Source: Eubacteriaceae bacterium Marseille-Q4139 (GTDB taxonomy: Bacteria > Bacillota > Clostridia > Lachnospirales > Lachnospiraceae). Taken from it: 64,000 nt of DNA. The stretch is from contig JAGTTQ010000001.1 of NCBI GenBank assembly GCA_018223415.1, positions 676,153 to 740,152 on the forward strand, in the 5' to 3' direction. The number at the start of each line of letters is the position of its first letter. Position 1 is the first letter of the stretch. Of the stretch, positions 8,001 to 15,939 are shown piece after piece. The notes beneath the pieces are model-generated. The model ran no database searches, was not told where the DNA came from, and saw nothing but the letters and a program-made list of their open reading frames with translations. A program made the position numbers and the translations under genes.

Positions 8001-9156
8001 CTATTATGAAGTACAAGACGAAGAAACATCTGTGGTTTCGTATGATATTAGTGTCATCCCGAATGACTTTAATGTTATGACAATAAATAGTCTTATTGAA
8101 TCTGGTGTGATTTCAATGCCCACTTTTCAGCGCAATTATGTGTGGGATAGAAAACGAGCTTCCAGATTTATAGAATCATTAATATTGGGGCTTCCAATAC
8201 CACAAATTTTTTTATATCAAATAGAACGAAATAAGTATAGCATTATTGATGGCCAGCAGCGCCTTTTGACAATCTATTTCTTTGTAAAGCAGAGATTTCC
8301 CAGAAGTGGTAAACGGACTCTTCTCAGAAAGATCTTTGATGAAAACGGCAACATTCCAGATAGTGTATTATCTGACAATGAAATTTTCCAAGACTTCAAA
8401 TTGCAGTTTGCCAAGCAAGAAAATGGTGACCCGCACCCCCTGAACAATAAAAAGTATCACACCTTAGATGTAGCACAAAAAAGTGCATTTGATCTTATGC
8501 CAGTTCGGTGTATGTCAATAAGGCAGAATAAACCGGAAGATAACGGATCGATATACGAGATTTTCAGCCGTCTTAATACAGGTGGTCTTAATCTGTCCCC
8601 GCAAGAAATTAGAGGTTGCCTATATCGCTCTGATTTTTATAAGATGATTTATGCATTAAACTCAGAACCAGATTGGCGGAATTTAGTTGGCAAGGCAGAA
8701 GAAGATGACAAATTTAGAGATGTAGAGGTTTTGTTGCGCTCATATGCCTTGCTATATGATGGGAGCTCCTATACCGGCTCAATGATTCGCTTCTTAAACC
8801 GCTTTTCAAAAGAAGCCCAGACATTTAGTACAGAAAAGGTCGAACAAAGCCGACAGCTATTTTTTGATGTTTTAAACATTTGTAAAAGCATTGATAAAAA
8901 AGCTTTTCTGACACAAACAGGGAGTTTTAATGTTTCTCTTTTTGATTCTGTGTTTGTCACAATAGCGGAAAAAATCTTAGCTGACGGATTTGAGAATGCA
9001 GCTATCACGCAAACAGATTTTGATGCCCTGAAAGCAGATACAAATTTTAAGGCTGCAATTACTCATAGCACATCCCACGGCGAGAGCGTAAAAGCAAGAT
9101 TGTGTCTTGCTCGGAGATATTTATATGGGATTGCGTTGCCTGATGGCGAGGAGTAA
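7993..9156 (+). CDS. DUF262-domain protein (GmrS-like, ParB/Srx-type NTPase fold)
   Basis: 387 residues. The DUF262 N-terminal domain is marked by PTFQRNYVWD (residues 43-52), the helix with ESLILGLPIPQIFL, and DGQQR (86-90), the nucleotide-binding signature. A helical C-terminal part follows. Start chosen at 7993, eight bases after AAAGGAGG; the ATG at 7987 is too close. DUF262 proteins occur in GmrSD and related anti-phage enzymes, usually fused to or beside a nuclease. No HNH (DUF1524) domain is seen here. The nuclease partner is instead the adjoining HEPN gene two bases downstream. Confidence 0.8.
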   Translation: MADYYEVQDEETSVVSYDISVIPNDFNVMTINSLIESGVISMPTFQRNYVWDRKRASRFIESLILGLPIPQIFLYQIERNKYSIIDGQQRLLTIYFFVKQRFPRSGKRTLLRKIFDENGNIPDSVLSDNEIFQDFKLQFAKQENGDPHPLNNKKYHTLDVAQKSAFDLMPVRCMSIRQNKPEDNGSIYEIFSRLNTGGLNLSPQEIRGCLYRSDFYKMIYALNSEPDWRNLVGKAEEDDKFRDVEVLLRSYALLYDGSSYTGSMIRFLNRFSKEAQTFSTEKVEQSRQLFFDVLNICKSIDKKAFLTQTGSFNVSLFDSVFVTIAEKILADGFENAAITQTDFDALKADTNFKAAITHSTSHGESVKARLCLARRYLYGIALPDGEE

Positions 9157-9158
9157 AA

Positions 9159-9695
9159 ATGGAAAGCGAACGAATAGAAAGACAGTATCAAGATTCACAA
9201 GAATTATATAATTATCTTCTTAGCAAAGGTGAGGTATCCTTTGCTACATACATAGATAGTGTTTACAAAAAAGTTCTGGTATTATCTGCGGCAAGCTATT
9301 TTGAAAGTAAGGTTTCCGAATTAATATCTAAATATGCTACAAAAGTTAGTGGCTCAGATAAAAGAATCGTAAACCTCATTGAATCAAAAGTGATTGAGCG
9401 CCAATACCATACCTTGTTTGACTGGAAGGCAAATAATACAAATGCTTTTTGGAAGTTGTTTGGTGAAGCAACTAAAGATAGTGTCCGGCAGAGAATAAAT
9501 AGTGACGATACCCTGAAAACAGCTGAACAGAGCTTTATTGAACTTGGACGGCAAAGAAATTTACTCGTTCATGAAAATTTTGCAGAATTTGATGTAAATA
9601 TTACTGTGGAAGAAATTTACAAGAAATATCGTGCAGCTTGTGGTTTTATTGCCTTGATTGAGGTGGTTTTAGATCCATCATTTTCTAAAAAATAG
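9159..9695 (+). CDS. HEPN-domain putative ribonuclease (MAE_28990-like)
   Basis: 178 residues, all helical in appearance, with the HEPN active-site pattern R-x4-H at Arg133/His138 (RNLLVH) near the C-terminus. HEPN proteins are metal-independent RNases used in toxin and abortive-infection systems. GAGGAG precedes the ATG, two bases after the DUF262 stop, indicating a tight gene pair. The N-terminus resembles the MAE_28990/MAE_18760 group from memory. Last gene of the plus-strand island; a convergent terminator follows. Confidence 0.7.
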   Translation: MESERIERQYQDSQELYNYLLSKGEVSFATYIDSVYKKVLVLSAASYFESKVSELISKYATKVSGSDKRIVNLIESKVIERQYHTLFDWKANNTNAFWKLFGEATKDSVRQRINSDDTLKTAEQSFIELGRQRNLLVHENFAEFDVNITVEEIYKKYRAACGFIALIEVVLDPSFSKK

Positions 9696-9704
9696 CATTT
9701 AAAA

Positions 9705-9749
9705 AGGCGGCATAGATCAGACACTTTCAGTGCCTGACTTATGCTGCCT
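9705..9749 (-). terminator. Convergent stem-loop between HEPN gene and IME-2 backbone
   Basis: AGGCGGCATA (9705-9714) pairs with TATGCTGCCT (9740-9749), with further inner pairing (TCAG/CTGA). On the minus strand the stem is followed by TTTTT, so it ends leftward transcripts from TnpV/DUF6809. It marks the right border of the defence island. Confidence 0.7.
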
Positions 9750-9806
9750 ATTGGTGTGTGCAGACTTGTTGAATCATATAATGAACATGATAATAGATAA
9801 CCTGAC

Positions 9807-9953
9807 TCACACCTTGATTATTTCAATTTTTTTATAAAGGTTAGAATTGTCATTGTGAAACAAGCTTATGTGGTACAGAGCATCAGCTCTTTTTGAATAA
9901 TAGTATAGTTCATTGGCTTGTCCGTCATTTCTAACAAATTTGACAAGATACAT
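9807..9953 (-). CDS. Small hypothetical protein (48 aa)
   Basis: An uninterrupted 48-codon frame starting ATG at 9953 with AAAGGA upstream and ending TGA at 9807. The product begins MYLVKFVRNDG and ends with KKIEIIKV. It is rich in Tyr and looks like a compact alpha/beta fold, with no known motif. It follows DUF6809 on the same strand by 24 bases, so is likely co-transcribed. Function unknown. Confidence 0.55.
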   Translation of the reverse strand: MYLVKFVRNDGQANELYYYSKRADALYHISLFHNDNSNLYKKIEIIKV

Positions 9954-9977
9954 TTTAAGATCATCCTTTTTGTAGTT

Positions 9978-10262
9978 TTATGACTCTTCTGCACATTTTC
10001 CCATCAAGTCAAACACTTCCTTCATTAACATCATTCCCAAAGAAAATCCGTACTGAAAGTGTGCTTCTAACTCCATACAATGAACATCAATCACATGAGT
10101 GTGAAACTGGTTGACCAGCTCCATCTGCTCTTTAGAAAGTTTTTCCTCTAACCCGGTAAGCAGCTCTCCGGTGTGCCTATGTAGCTTGCGGTATTCTTTT
10201 TCATGGGGAACCACCTGTTCTGCGGGGTAGATATTACCACAATATAAGTCATCTAACACCAT
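9978..10262 (-). CDS. DUF6809-like small IME protein
   Basis: 94 residues from ATG 10262 (GGAGGGG upstream). The upstream in-frame ATG lies inside TnpV. It opens with DDLYCGNIYPAE, matching EEMYSGRFYPCE of the paralogue at 22,179-22,454; both continue with a helix containing LSKE and end with HFQYGFS/HFKYGFS. Located directly after TnpV in both elements. No enzymatic motif; probably helical. Function unknown. Confidence 0.8.
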   Translation of the reverse strand: MVLDDLYCGNIYPAEQVVPHEKEYRKLHRHTGELLTGLEEKLSKEQMELVNQFHTHVIDVHCMELEAHFQYGFSLGMMLMKEVFDLMGKCAEES

Positions 10263-10263
10263 C

Positions 10264-10656
10264 TCACAGCCCCTCCTTTGCATCATAGATCAGTTCGTGA
10301 CGAACAATTTCCTCCGCACGGTTTCGGATGCTGTTCATGGCTCCGACCCATGCCATCTGATCTTGGGCTTTCAATTCCTCTGTGATTCCTTCCGTTTCTT
10401 TCATCTGGACAATGATACAATGCAGCCGGTTTTGTGCCTGTTCGTTCAGATCAGCCAGATATGTACAGAGTTTTCCGGTCAAAATCAGGTCATTATACTG
10501 GGCTGGATGGTACTGCTCCAGATAGGCTTTGTGCATCCGCCCCCAAATCCCAATTGGGCGGTTTTCTTCCGGCAGCTGTAAGTCTGGAATGTAGTAATCA
10601 CCGACCAGCGTATAGCTGATGCCATTTTGACAGGTTTTCTTCGGTAAGTGTTCCAT
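10264..10656 (-). CDS. tnpV: TnpV-family transposon-encoded protein
   Basis: 130 residues from the ATG at 10656, preceded by AGGAGGTCGCTT. An upstream in-frame ATG at 10713 has no ribosome site. It shares the block VGDYY(I/V)PDL.LPEE.RPIG.WGR with the IME-1 TnpV, and the helical NEQA..RL...I.QM and SIR.RAEEI segments. TnpV is a known accessory of Tn4451-type elements, normally directly behind the large serine recombinase. Here the recombinase is missing and the end of the element is only 90 bases upstream. Confidence 0.85.
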   Translation of the reverse strand: MEHLPKKTCQNGISYTLVGDYYIPDLQLPEENRPIGIWGRMHKAYLEQYHPAQYNDLILTGKLCTYLADLNEQAQNRLHCIIVQMKETEGITEELKAQDQMAWVGAMNSIRNRAEEIVRHELIYDAKEGL

Positions 10657-10745
10657 AAGCGACCTCCTGTATTCGATTTTTCTCCGAATCCAGCTGATCG
10701 TGTCCCTGTTCATGTCAAATTCAAGGCAGCTGAACTCTTCACCAA

Positions 10746-10755
10746 CAAGTATGGC
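10746..10755. repeat. Right end of IME-2 (putative attachment site)
   Basis: CAAGTATGGC here matches CAAGTATAGC at the right end of IME-1 (25,312-25,321) in nine of ten bases. In both cases the virD4 frame breaks exactly at the terminal GC. This suggests GC as the crossover dinucleotide of a serine recombinase. The unoccupied site is not in the window. Confidence 0.55.
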
Positions 10756-11822
10756 ATATCTTTACCGAGCTTTTGATAGTTGAGAGAGTGAGAGGTTTCC
10801 CGACCACGACTCTCGCCGGTGTTATAGGTGTCGATGGTTTCCTTGCCCAGCACAGCGGCCAACTCTTTGAGGGTGGTCGGCTCCTTGCCGCCGAGGAAGA
10901 TAGAGGTATCCATGTTGCCGATGATGGTATCGGCGTTGTCCTTGTAGATGGCTTTCAGCTGGGACTGCGCCTGCAATACCAGACAGGCGGAGATCTCACG
11001 GCTTCGGATGGTGGCGACCAGTTTTTCCAATTTGGGAATCTGGCCGATGTTGGCGCACTCGTCAATGAGGCACCGCACATGGACCGGCAGCCGCCCACCG
11101 TACACATCGTCGGCTTTTTCACACAAAAGGTTGAAAAGCTGGGTGTAGCACATGGAGATCAAGAAGTTAAAGCTATCGTCCGTGTCGCTCATAATGAGGA
11201 ACAGGGCGGTTTTCCGGTCTCCCAGGGTGTCCAGCTCCAGCTCGTCGTAGGAAGTGACCTCCCGCAGCTCGGCAATGTCGAATACGGCAAGGCGCGCACC
11301 GCAGGAAATCAGGATGGATTTTGCGGTTTTGCCAGCTGCCAGCTTGTACTTTTTGTACTGGCGGACGGCGAAGTGGTTGGGCTTCTCCGCCTCCAGCGCG
11401 TCAAACATCAGGTCTACGGGGTTCTTGAACTCCTCGTCATCCTCCCGGACCTCCATGGCGTTGATGAACTCAATGAGGGTGGAGAAATTCTGTTCCTCCA
11501 CCGGGGCCTCGTAGTGGATGTACCCAATCAGGGCGCAGTACAAAAGCGTCTCCGCCTTGACCCAGAAATCGTCCCCGGCCTTGCCCTCGCCCTTGGTGTT
11601 TGCGATCAGCGTCGTGACCAGCTTCAGGATGTCCTTTTCGGAGTGGATGTAAGCAAAGGGGTTATAGTGCATGGACTTCTTGAAGTTGATGGTATTGAGG
11701 ACTTTGATCCGGTACGGCTCATAGATGACCTTGCCGCGCTTATCCTTCATGGGCTTGCCGTCCTTGCCCAGCTTGGGGGTGCCGCGCTGGAGCATCTTGC
11801 CGCACTCCACCAGGATGGTGCC
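10756..11822 (-). pseudogene. virD4: virD4/traG coupling protein, internal fragment between two insertions
   Basis: The frame enters at KGTILVECGK, the direct continuation of the DPKG end of the N-terminal fragment at 25,320. It carries the Walker B segment RCLIDECANIGQIPK and the NADTIIGNMDTSIFLGG block of TraG/VirD4 ATPases. The last native residues are NYQKLGKD. After 10,755 the frame runs 15 residues into IME-2 and stops at 10,710. A normal coupling protein continues with a further domain. As it stands the ICE lacks an intact coupling protein, unless excision of both elements restores the gene. Confidence 0.85.
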
Positions 11823-11876
11823 TTTCGGGAGTGTTTTGTCAAGATAAATAAAGGGAATATCTCACCGAATTTTGCA

Positions 11877-12056
11877 TCAAAAATTCGATGATTTCACATC
11901 GTCCTTCATCAGTCGCTTCATTTTGTCCTCCAGCGTGTCCTTTGCGGTCTGGCTGAAATGAACGCCCACCACATAGGTGGTCTTGCCCAGCTTCATGCTG
12001 AATGTTCCTGCCGGACTTGCCTGTCCTGCTTTCGTTTTGGCTGCTGCCTGTTCCAT
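11877..12056 (-). CDS. tnpW: TnpW-family transposon-encoded protein
   Basis: 59 residues from ATG 12056 with AGGAGGTGTCGCAC upstream. Recognised by FSMKLGKTTYVVGVHFS and the C-terminal TLEDKMKRLM, which recur in TnpW of Tn4451-like elements. No function is established for the family. It is the gene closest to the left end of IME-1, beyond the repeat cluster. Longer upstream in-frame starts are not supported by ribosome sites. Confidence 0.8.
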   Translation of the reverse strand: MEQAAAKTKAGQASPAGTFSMKLGKTTYVVGVHFSQTAKDTLEDKMKRLMKDDVKSSNF

Positions 12057-12095
12057 GTGCGACACCTCCTGTAAAAAAGCCCGACAAAGGAAAGG

Positions 12096-12281
12096 CTGAC
12101 AACGAAGTCCTGACAACGGACATCAGAAAACCTTAAAACTCTGTCGGGAGATGCTCTATTTTCTTTTTCTTCTTTTTTATAAAAGTCGGTTGTCATGGTT
12201 GTCAGGGGAGAGAAAATGCCCATCAAATCAGGGGTTTTCAGACTTTCGCCCGACAACCAGACCGACAACCGGCTCGACAAC
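12096..12281. repeat. Iteron-like (C/T)GACAAC repeats; candidate replication origin of IME-1
   Basis: At least seven copies of YGACAAC cluster between tnpW and vapE. On the plus strand they lie at 12,096, 12,110, 12,250, 12,262 and 12,273. On the minus strand they are at 12,187-12,195 and 12,197-12,205. A degenerate copy lies at 12,081. Adjacent copies are spaced 10-14 bases, about one helical turn. An A/T-rich tract (12,150-12,180) sits in the middle. Direct plus inverted short repeats around an A/T-rich core beside replication genes resemble an iteron origin. Function is inferred. Confidence 0.5.
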
Positions 12282-12305
12282 AAAACGGCAACCGGTACTG
12301 TTTTT

Positions 12306-13664
12306 TTACTTTAGCCACTCTGGGGGAAGTTCCAGCTGCTCCACTTCCTCCGGCGTCAATTCCTGAAAATCTCCACCTCCGTTGTCGGGCTGGATGCGCT
12401 CCCAGCCTTTCTGCCGCCCATAGGGGCTGCGAAAGTACCGGGGATTGGAAAACGCCCTCCATCCGGTCACGCTGTTGTTCATAATGTCGTTGATCTCCCG
12501 GATTTCCCATTGCTTCGGCTCGTCAAAGCTGTGTCCCAGGGCTTCCCGGAACAGCTGCTTGGAGCAGACCATGTTATCCGAACACTTTTCCAGATACTCG
12601 ATGATCTGTCCGGCTTTGGTGTCCTCCGGCATAAAGTCACGCTGGTGGACTTTCAGATACTCGTTCATTGCCGGGCTGAATCGGAGTTTGAAGTTTCCGC
12701 TGCGGTAAATCTCCATTGCTTCTGCCCAGACCTGTACGAGATAGGCTCTTGCTGCCGGTTCATCATCCAGAATGTGGATTTCTGCCAGCTCTGGATGTAC
12801 CATGACCGGCACAAAACGGCGGTTGCCGGTGCGGTCAAGGGGCAGAAAATCCAGCGTATTGGAAGTGCCGCAGAACACACACTGCCGTTTTCGGTCAACC
12901 GGGTGGGTTTCGTATGGCACTTTATAGGTTTCCTTCTGGCGGCTGAGAAAGGATTTGATTTCCTCAATGCTCTTGGCATTGGCGGTGGCAATCATCTCCG
13001 ACATCTCAATCAGCCAGTGTCCCTGCATCTTGCGGTACACATTTTCATCGTCCAGCTTTTTCAGGTCATCGGAAAACCAGTCATCCTGAACTGCCAGCAG
13101 GCGAAAGAACGAGGACTTTCCGGCTCCCTGACCGCCCACCAGACAAAGCATGATTTCAAATTTACAGCCGGGACGGAACGCCCGTGAGATTGCTCCCAAC
13201 AGAAACAGTCTCATGGCTTCACAGGTGTAATCATCGGCATCAGCTCCCAGAAAACGGTGCAGACAATAGCGGATGCGCTCCGTACCGTCCCACTGCAAGG
13301 CGTTGAGAAAATCCCGGACAGGGTGATAGCGATTTTCGTTGGCAATCACCATCACAGCATCCTGTATCTTTTTCTCGATAGTCAGCCCATAGTTTTCCTC
13401 AAAATATAAGAGCAGATATTTGATGTCCACATCGGTCAGGGTCGGGCTGTCCCGATACCAGCCGAGGGGCTTCACAATATCCACTCGTTCTGTCAGCAGA
13501 TTTTTTCGGATAGCTCCTTTCAGCAGAGGGTCAAGCTGAAACACCCGTTTATAGTTGGCTGCGACATTGGATACCTTACCTTTCTCGGTCTGTTCCAGGC
13601 TGCTTCTGACCTGTTCCACGGTGCAGAGTTCCGGCTGTTGTCCATTCTGCAATTCGCTGTTCAA
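12306..13664 (-). CDS. VapE-family (virulence-associated E) helicase/ATPase
   Basis: 452 residues; TTG start after AGGTGATGAAAC. The P-loop GGQGAGKS is at residues 177-184, followed by the family's DDLKKLDDENVYRKMQGHWLIEMSE stretch (Walker B-like WLIE) and the CVFCGTSN / RTGNRRFVPV blocks. These proteins act with a primase to replicate or stabilise mobile elements. It overlaps the CHC2 primase gene by 89 bases in another frame, which implies tight coupling. The paralogue at 1-646 belongs to IME-2. Confidence 0.88.
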   Translation of the reverse strand: MNSELQNGQQPELCTVEQVRSSLEQTEKGKVSNVAANYKRVFQLDPLLKGAIRKNLLTERVDIVKPLGWYRDSPTLTDVDIKYLLLYFEENYGLTIEKKIQDAVMVIANENRYHPVRDFLNALQWDGTERIRYCLHRFLGADADDYTCEAMRLFLLGAISRAFRPGCKFEIMLCLVGGQGAGKSSFFRLLAVQDDWFSDDLKKLDDENVYRKMQGHWLIEMSEMIATANAKSIEEIKSFLSRQKETYKVPYETHPVDRKRQCVFCGTSNTLDFLPLDRTGNRRFVPVMVHPELAEIHILDDEPAARAYLVQVWAEAMEIYRSGNFKLRFSPAMNEYLKVHQRDFMPEDTKAGQIIEYLEKCSDNMVCSKQLFREALGHSFDEPKQWEIREINDIMNNSVTGWRAFSNPRYFRSPYGRQKGWERIQPDNGGGDFQELTPEEVEQLELPPEWLK

Positions 13665-14214
13665 GTTTCATCACCTCTTTTCCTTGCTGTGCTACAAGCT
13701 CCCGGCGTTCTTCCGGCGATCCGTCCAGAAAACTATCCAGCAGATACTCTGTGTAGGTTTTTCTTTGCAGGGCTTCCACAAAGAGCGGATGCAGGTCATC
13801 CTCCGGCGTTTGCGGGGCATACTGCTGTTCCCATTTCTGGAGAAGGTGGAAGTATTCGCATAAGACCTTGTAGCAGTGCATTTCTTCCTGCCTGTATTTC
13901 TGCTCCGGGGTAGGTTCCCGGATATGCGGCTTGACGGTCGGCTTCTGCCTGTTGTCATAGGCAATCCCTAAATCATCAGCCAGCTTCATGGCAGCTTCCT
14001 TGCTGGGCAGCTGAAACAGCCGGGAAACAAAATCCACTGCATCCCCGTCAGCCTGACAGCCAAAGCAGTGAAAACGCCTGTCCAGTTTCATGCTGGGGTT
14101 TTTGTCGTTGTGAAAAGGGCAGACCGCCATGCCATTTCTGCTGACAGTGATGCCGTACAGCTCCGCTGCCTGTCTGGTGGTCACATTCTGTTTGACCGCT
14201 TCAAATACATTCAA
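13576..14214 (-). CDS. CHC2 zinc-finger primase-like protein
   Basis: 212 residues from a TTG at 14214 placed seven bases after GGAGG. The N-terminal DnaG-type zinc ribbon is plain: CPFHNDKNPS then FHCFGCQADGDAVDF (Cys-x2-His and Cys-x2-Cys). No TOPRIM catalytic domain is present, so it is the DNA-binding part of a primase only; the VapE partner would supply the rest. It sits between relaxase and VapE, after a hairpin. A start at 14244 would run through the hairpin and is less likely. Confidence 0.85.
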   Translation of the reverse strand: MNVFEAVKQNVTTRQAAELYGITVSRNGMAVCPFHNDKNPSMKLDRRFHCFGCQADGDAVDFVSRLFQLPSKEAAMKLADDLGIAYDNRQKPTVKPHIREPTPEQKYRQEEMHCYKVLCEYFHLLQKWEQQYAPQTPEDDLHPLFVEALQRKTYTEYLLDSFLDGSPEERRELVAQQGKEVMKLEQRIAEWTTAGTLHRGTGQKQPGTDRER

Positions 14215-14239
14215 AATTCCACCTCCTGACAAAACAAAA

Positions 14240-14270
14240 GGCACCCGATTTCTTTTAAAAATCAGATGCC
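14240..14270 (-). terminator. Hairpin between MobA/MobL relaxase and CHC2 primase
   Basis: On the minus strand GGCATCTGATTT pairs with AAATCGGGTGCC, using two G-U pairs, and is followed by TTTTGTTTTG. The left arm equals the arm of the hairpin at 672-700 in IME-2. It begins right after the relaxase stop at 14,271. Confidence 0.6.
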
Positions 14271-15857
14271 TTACAGTTCCATATTCTGTTTTTTCTCCTG
14301 CCGGTGCTGCTCGTCCTTTTTTCTGGATTCCTCCCGATAATCCCGAATCTGTTCGGTGACAGAGTGCTTCGGCTCCGGCTTCTTTTTGACCTCTGCCTGT
14401 TCCGGGTCAAGTACCTTGCTGACCCAGTAACGGATTTCTTTCAGCGGCTTCAATTCCTCCTGCACTGCCACCAGCTGCCCGGTATATTCTGCGTGAGAAG
14501 TTTGCAGCTGTTCATATTCCACTTGCAGGGCTTCCAGATCAACATTCAAGTCAACACCATGCTTTTTCAAAAAACGGTATGCCTTGTTGTATGCGTCCAG
14601 CTCGTCTCGGTGGCTTTCCGCATAAACGGACTGCACCGTTTTCCAGCCGATTCTCACATACTTGTCATGGATAGCTTTATGCTGCTGACAATCGGCAACG
14701 GCGTTCTGGATGCCGGTAATCACTTTCATGCGGCTCTCGGCTTTCTTCATGCCGGTGCTGATGCTGCCGGATTTCTGTTTCACTTCCTCCAGCACACTGT
14801 CCAGCTGCTCCAGCGTAAAAATCTCATGGGCTTTCAGATAATTGGTGGCGTTGACAAAGGACTGTAAATCTTTCGTTGTACCTTTTTGCTGACCGTATCT
14901 TGACCAGTCCCGGCGTTCTGCCTTTCGCAGATTGAGATAATCCCGCAGAAGATTGATAAGGTCGGGGGATGCAGTTTCCGGCTTCTTCTCTGCCAGCAGC
15001 TCTTTCCGGGCTTCCAGAATATCGCTGATCCAGTCACGCAGATTCTGAATGGTGCTGCGGATCACGCTCATCATGCGGTTGGCGGCTTTGATGTCCCGGT
15101 TCAGATTGCCGATATTGGTCTGGATGCCACGGCGTTCCATCTGGGTGACAGCAGCTCCCATGTGGACGGTGGGGATGATGTCCAGCCCCTGTTTTTCATA
15201 GGAACGGAGATCGACACGGACAGGGCTGTTCACCATTTCCAGATAACGGTTCTGCACTGTTTCCCAGCCGGTGCGCCACTCCTGCCCATAATACTGCTCG
15301 TTCCAGTCAACAGTGTCCTCCTTATGGCTTTTCCAGTTCCCTGATGGAAGCCGGATACGCTCACCGTTCTCGTCAAGGTCGTAAACCTTTCTGGCTTTGG
15401 GAAGCCATTTCCCATGCTCGTCCATTGCCCGCATGGTCAGCATCACATGACAATGGGGATTGTGTCCCGGTGGCTTGGGGTCATGGATGGCAAAATCAAC
15501 AATCATGCCTTTGGAAACAAAAAACTGGTTGCAGTAGTCCTGCACCATCTGGGGATACAGTTCCTCCGGCACTTCTCTGGGCAGTGCCAGCACAAACCGT
15601 CTGGCAAGCTGGGAGTTCCACTGGTTTTCAACGGCTTCCACTGCGTTCCAGAGCTGTTCCCGGTCGGCGTATTCCGGCGGGGCATGGGACGGCAGCATGA
15701 TTTCCGTGTAGACCACACCTTCCTTTTTCCGGTAGTCTTTGTGCTTCTGGTCATACTCGGAAAACAGATTCTCGCCGCTCTGGTAGGCAGCTCCGGCAAC
15801 AGCTGACTGCCGTTTACTTCGCTTCGTGATTTTGATTTCAAAATGAGGGTTTGCCAC
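14271..15857 (-). CDS. MobA/MobL-family relaxase
   Basis: 528 residues; GTG start with AAAGGAGATGATGAA upstream. MobQ-type features: N-terminal F.IK...RS..RSAVAGAAY.SG..L, the histidine triad in HNPHCHVMLTMR (residues 132-143), and YEKQGLD/P..H.G near residue 215-230. A long helical C-terminal half (270-528) follows. It nicks oriT and attaches covalently to the transferred strand. The matching oriT lies at 17,342-17,374, separated from the gene by an inserted DUF2971 gene. The fellow IME carries another relaxase class. Confidence 0.9.
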   Translation of the reverse strand: MANPHFEIKITKRSKRQSAVAGAAYQSGENLFSEYDQKHKDYRKKEGVVYTEIMLPSHAPPEYADREQLWNAVEAVENQWNSQLARRFVLALPREVPEELYPQMVQDYCNQFFVSKGMIVDFAIHDPKPPGHNPHCHVMLTMRAMDEHGKWLPKARKVYDLDENGERIRLPSGNWKSHKEDTVDWNEQYYGQEWRTGWETVQNRYLEMVNSPVRVDLRSYEKQGLDIIPTVHMGAAVTQMERRGIQTNIGNLNRDIKAANRMMSVIRSTIQNLRDWISDILEARKELLAEKKPETASPDLINLLRDYLNLRKAERRDWSRYGQQKGTTKDLQSFVNATNYLKAHEIFTLEQLDSVLEEVKQKSGSISTGMKKAESRMKVITGIQNAVADCQQHKAIHDKYVRIGWKTVQSVYAESHRDELDAYNKAYRFLKKHGVDLNVDLEALQVEYEQLQTSHAEYTGQLVAVQEELKPLKEIRYWVSKVLDPEQAEVKKKPEPKHSVTEQIRDYREESRKKDEQHRQEKKQNMEL

Positions 15858-15939
15858 TTCATCATCTCCTTTTGAAGTTCTTGGAAAAAAGAAAAGCAGG
15901 AGACCATGTAGGTTTCCTGCTTAGATGCAATATATTCAA

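Larger units (their letters stand above)
1..10755. mobile_element. IME-2: mobilizable element inserted in virD4, partial (left part outside window)
   Basis: The virD4 frame stops matching at about 10,755. There the minus strand reads GCCATACTTG, almost identical to the first ten bases of IME-1 at its right end (GCTATACTTG). Gene content parallels IME-1: TnpV, DUF6809, two small paralogous proteins, relaxase, VapE. Differences are a Pre/Mob relaxase instead of MobA/MobL, a plus-strand restriction/HEPN island at 3,334-9,695, and no recombinase beside TnpV. The recombinase may lie left of the window or have been lost. The other end is not visible. Confidence 0.6.

Noticed and set aside
10773..11891. 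372-codon plus-strand frame opposite virD4
   Set aside because: Shadow of the conserved coupling-protein frame, which has clear Walker B similarity on the minus strand.
12096..12281. CRISPR array
   Set aside because: Repeats are only 7-9 bases, in both orientations, with unequal spacing; not a CRISPR.
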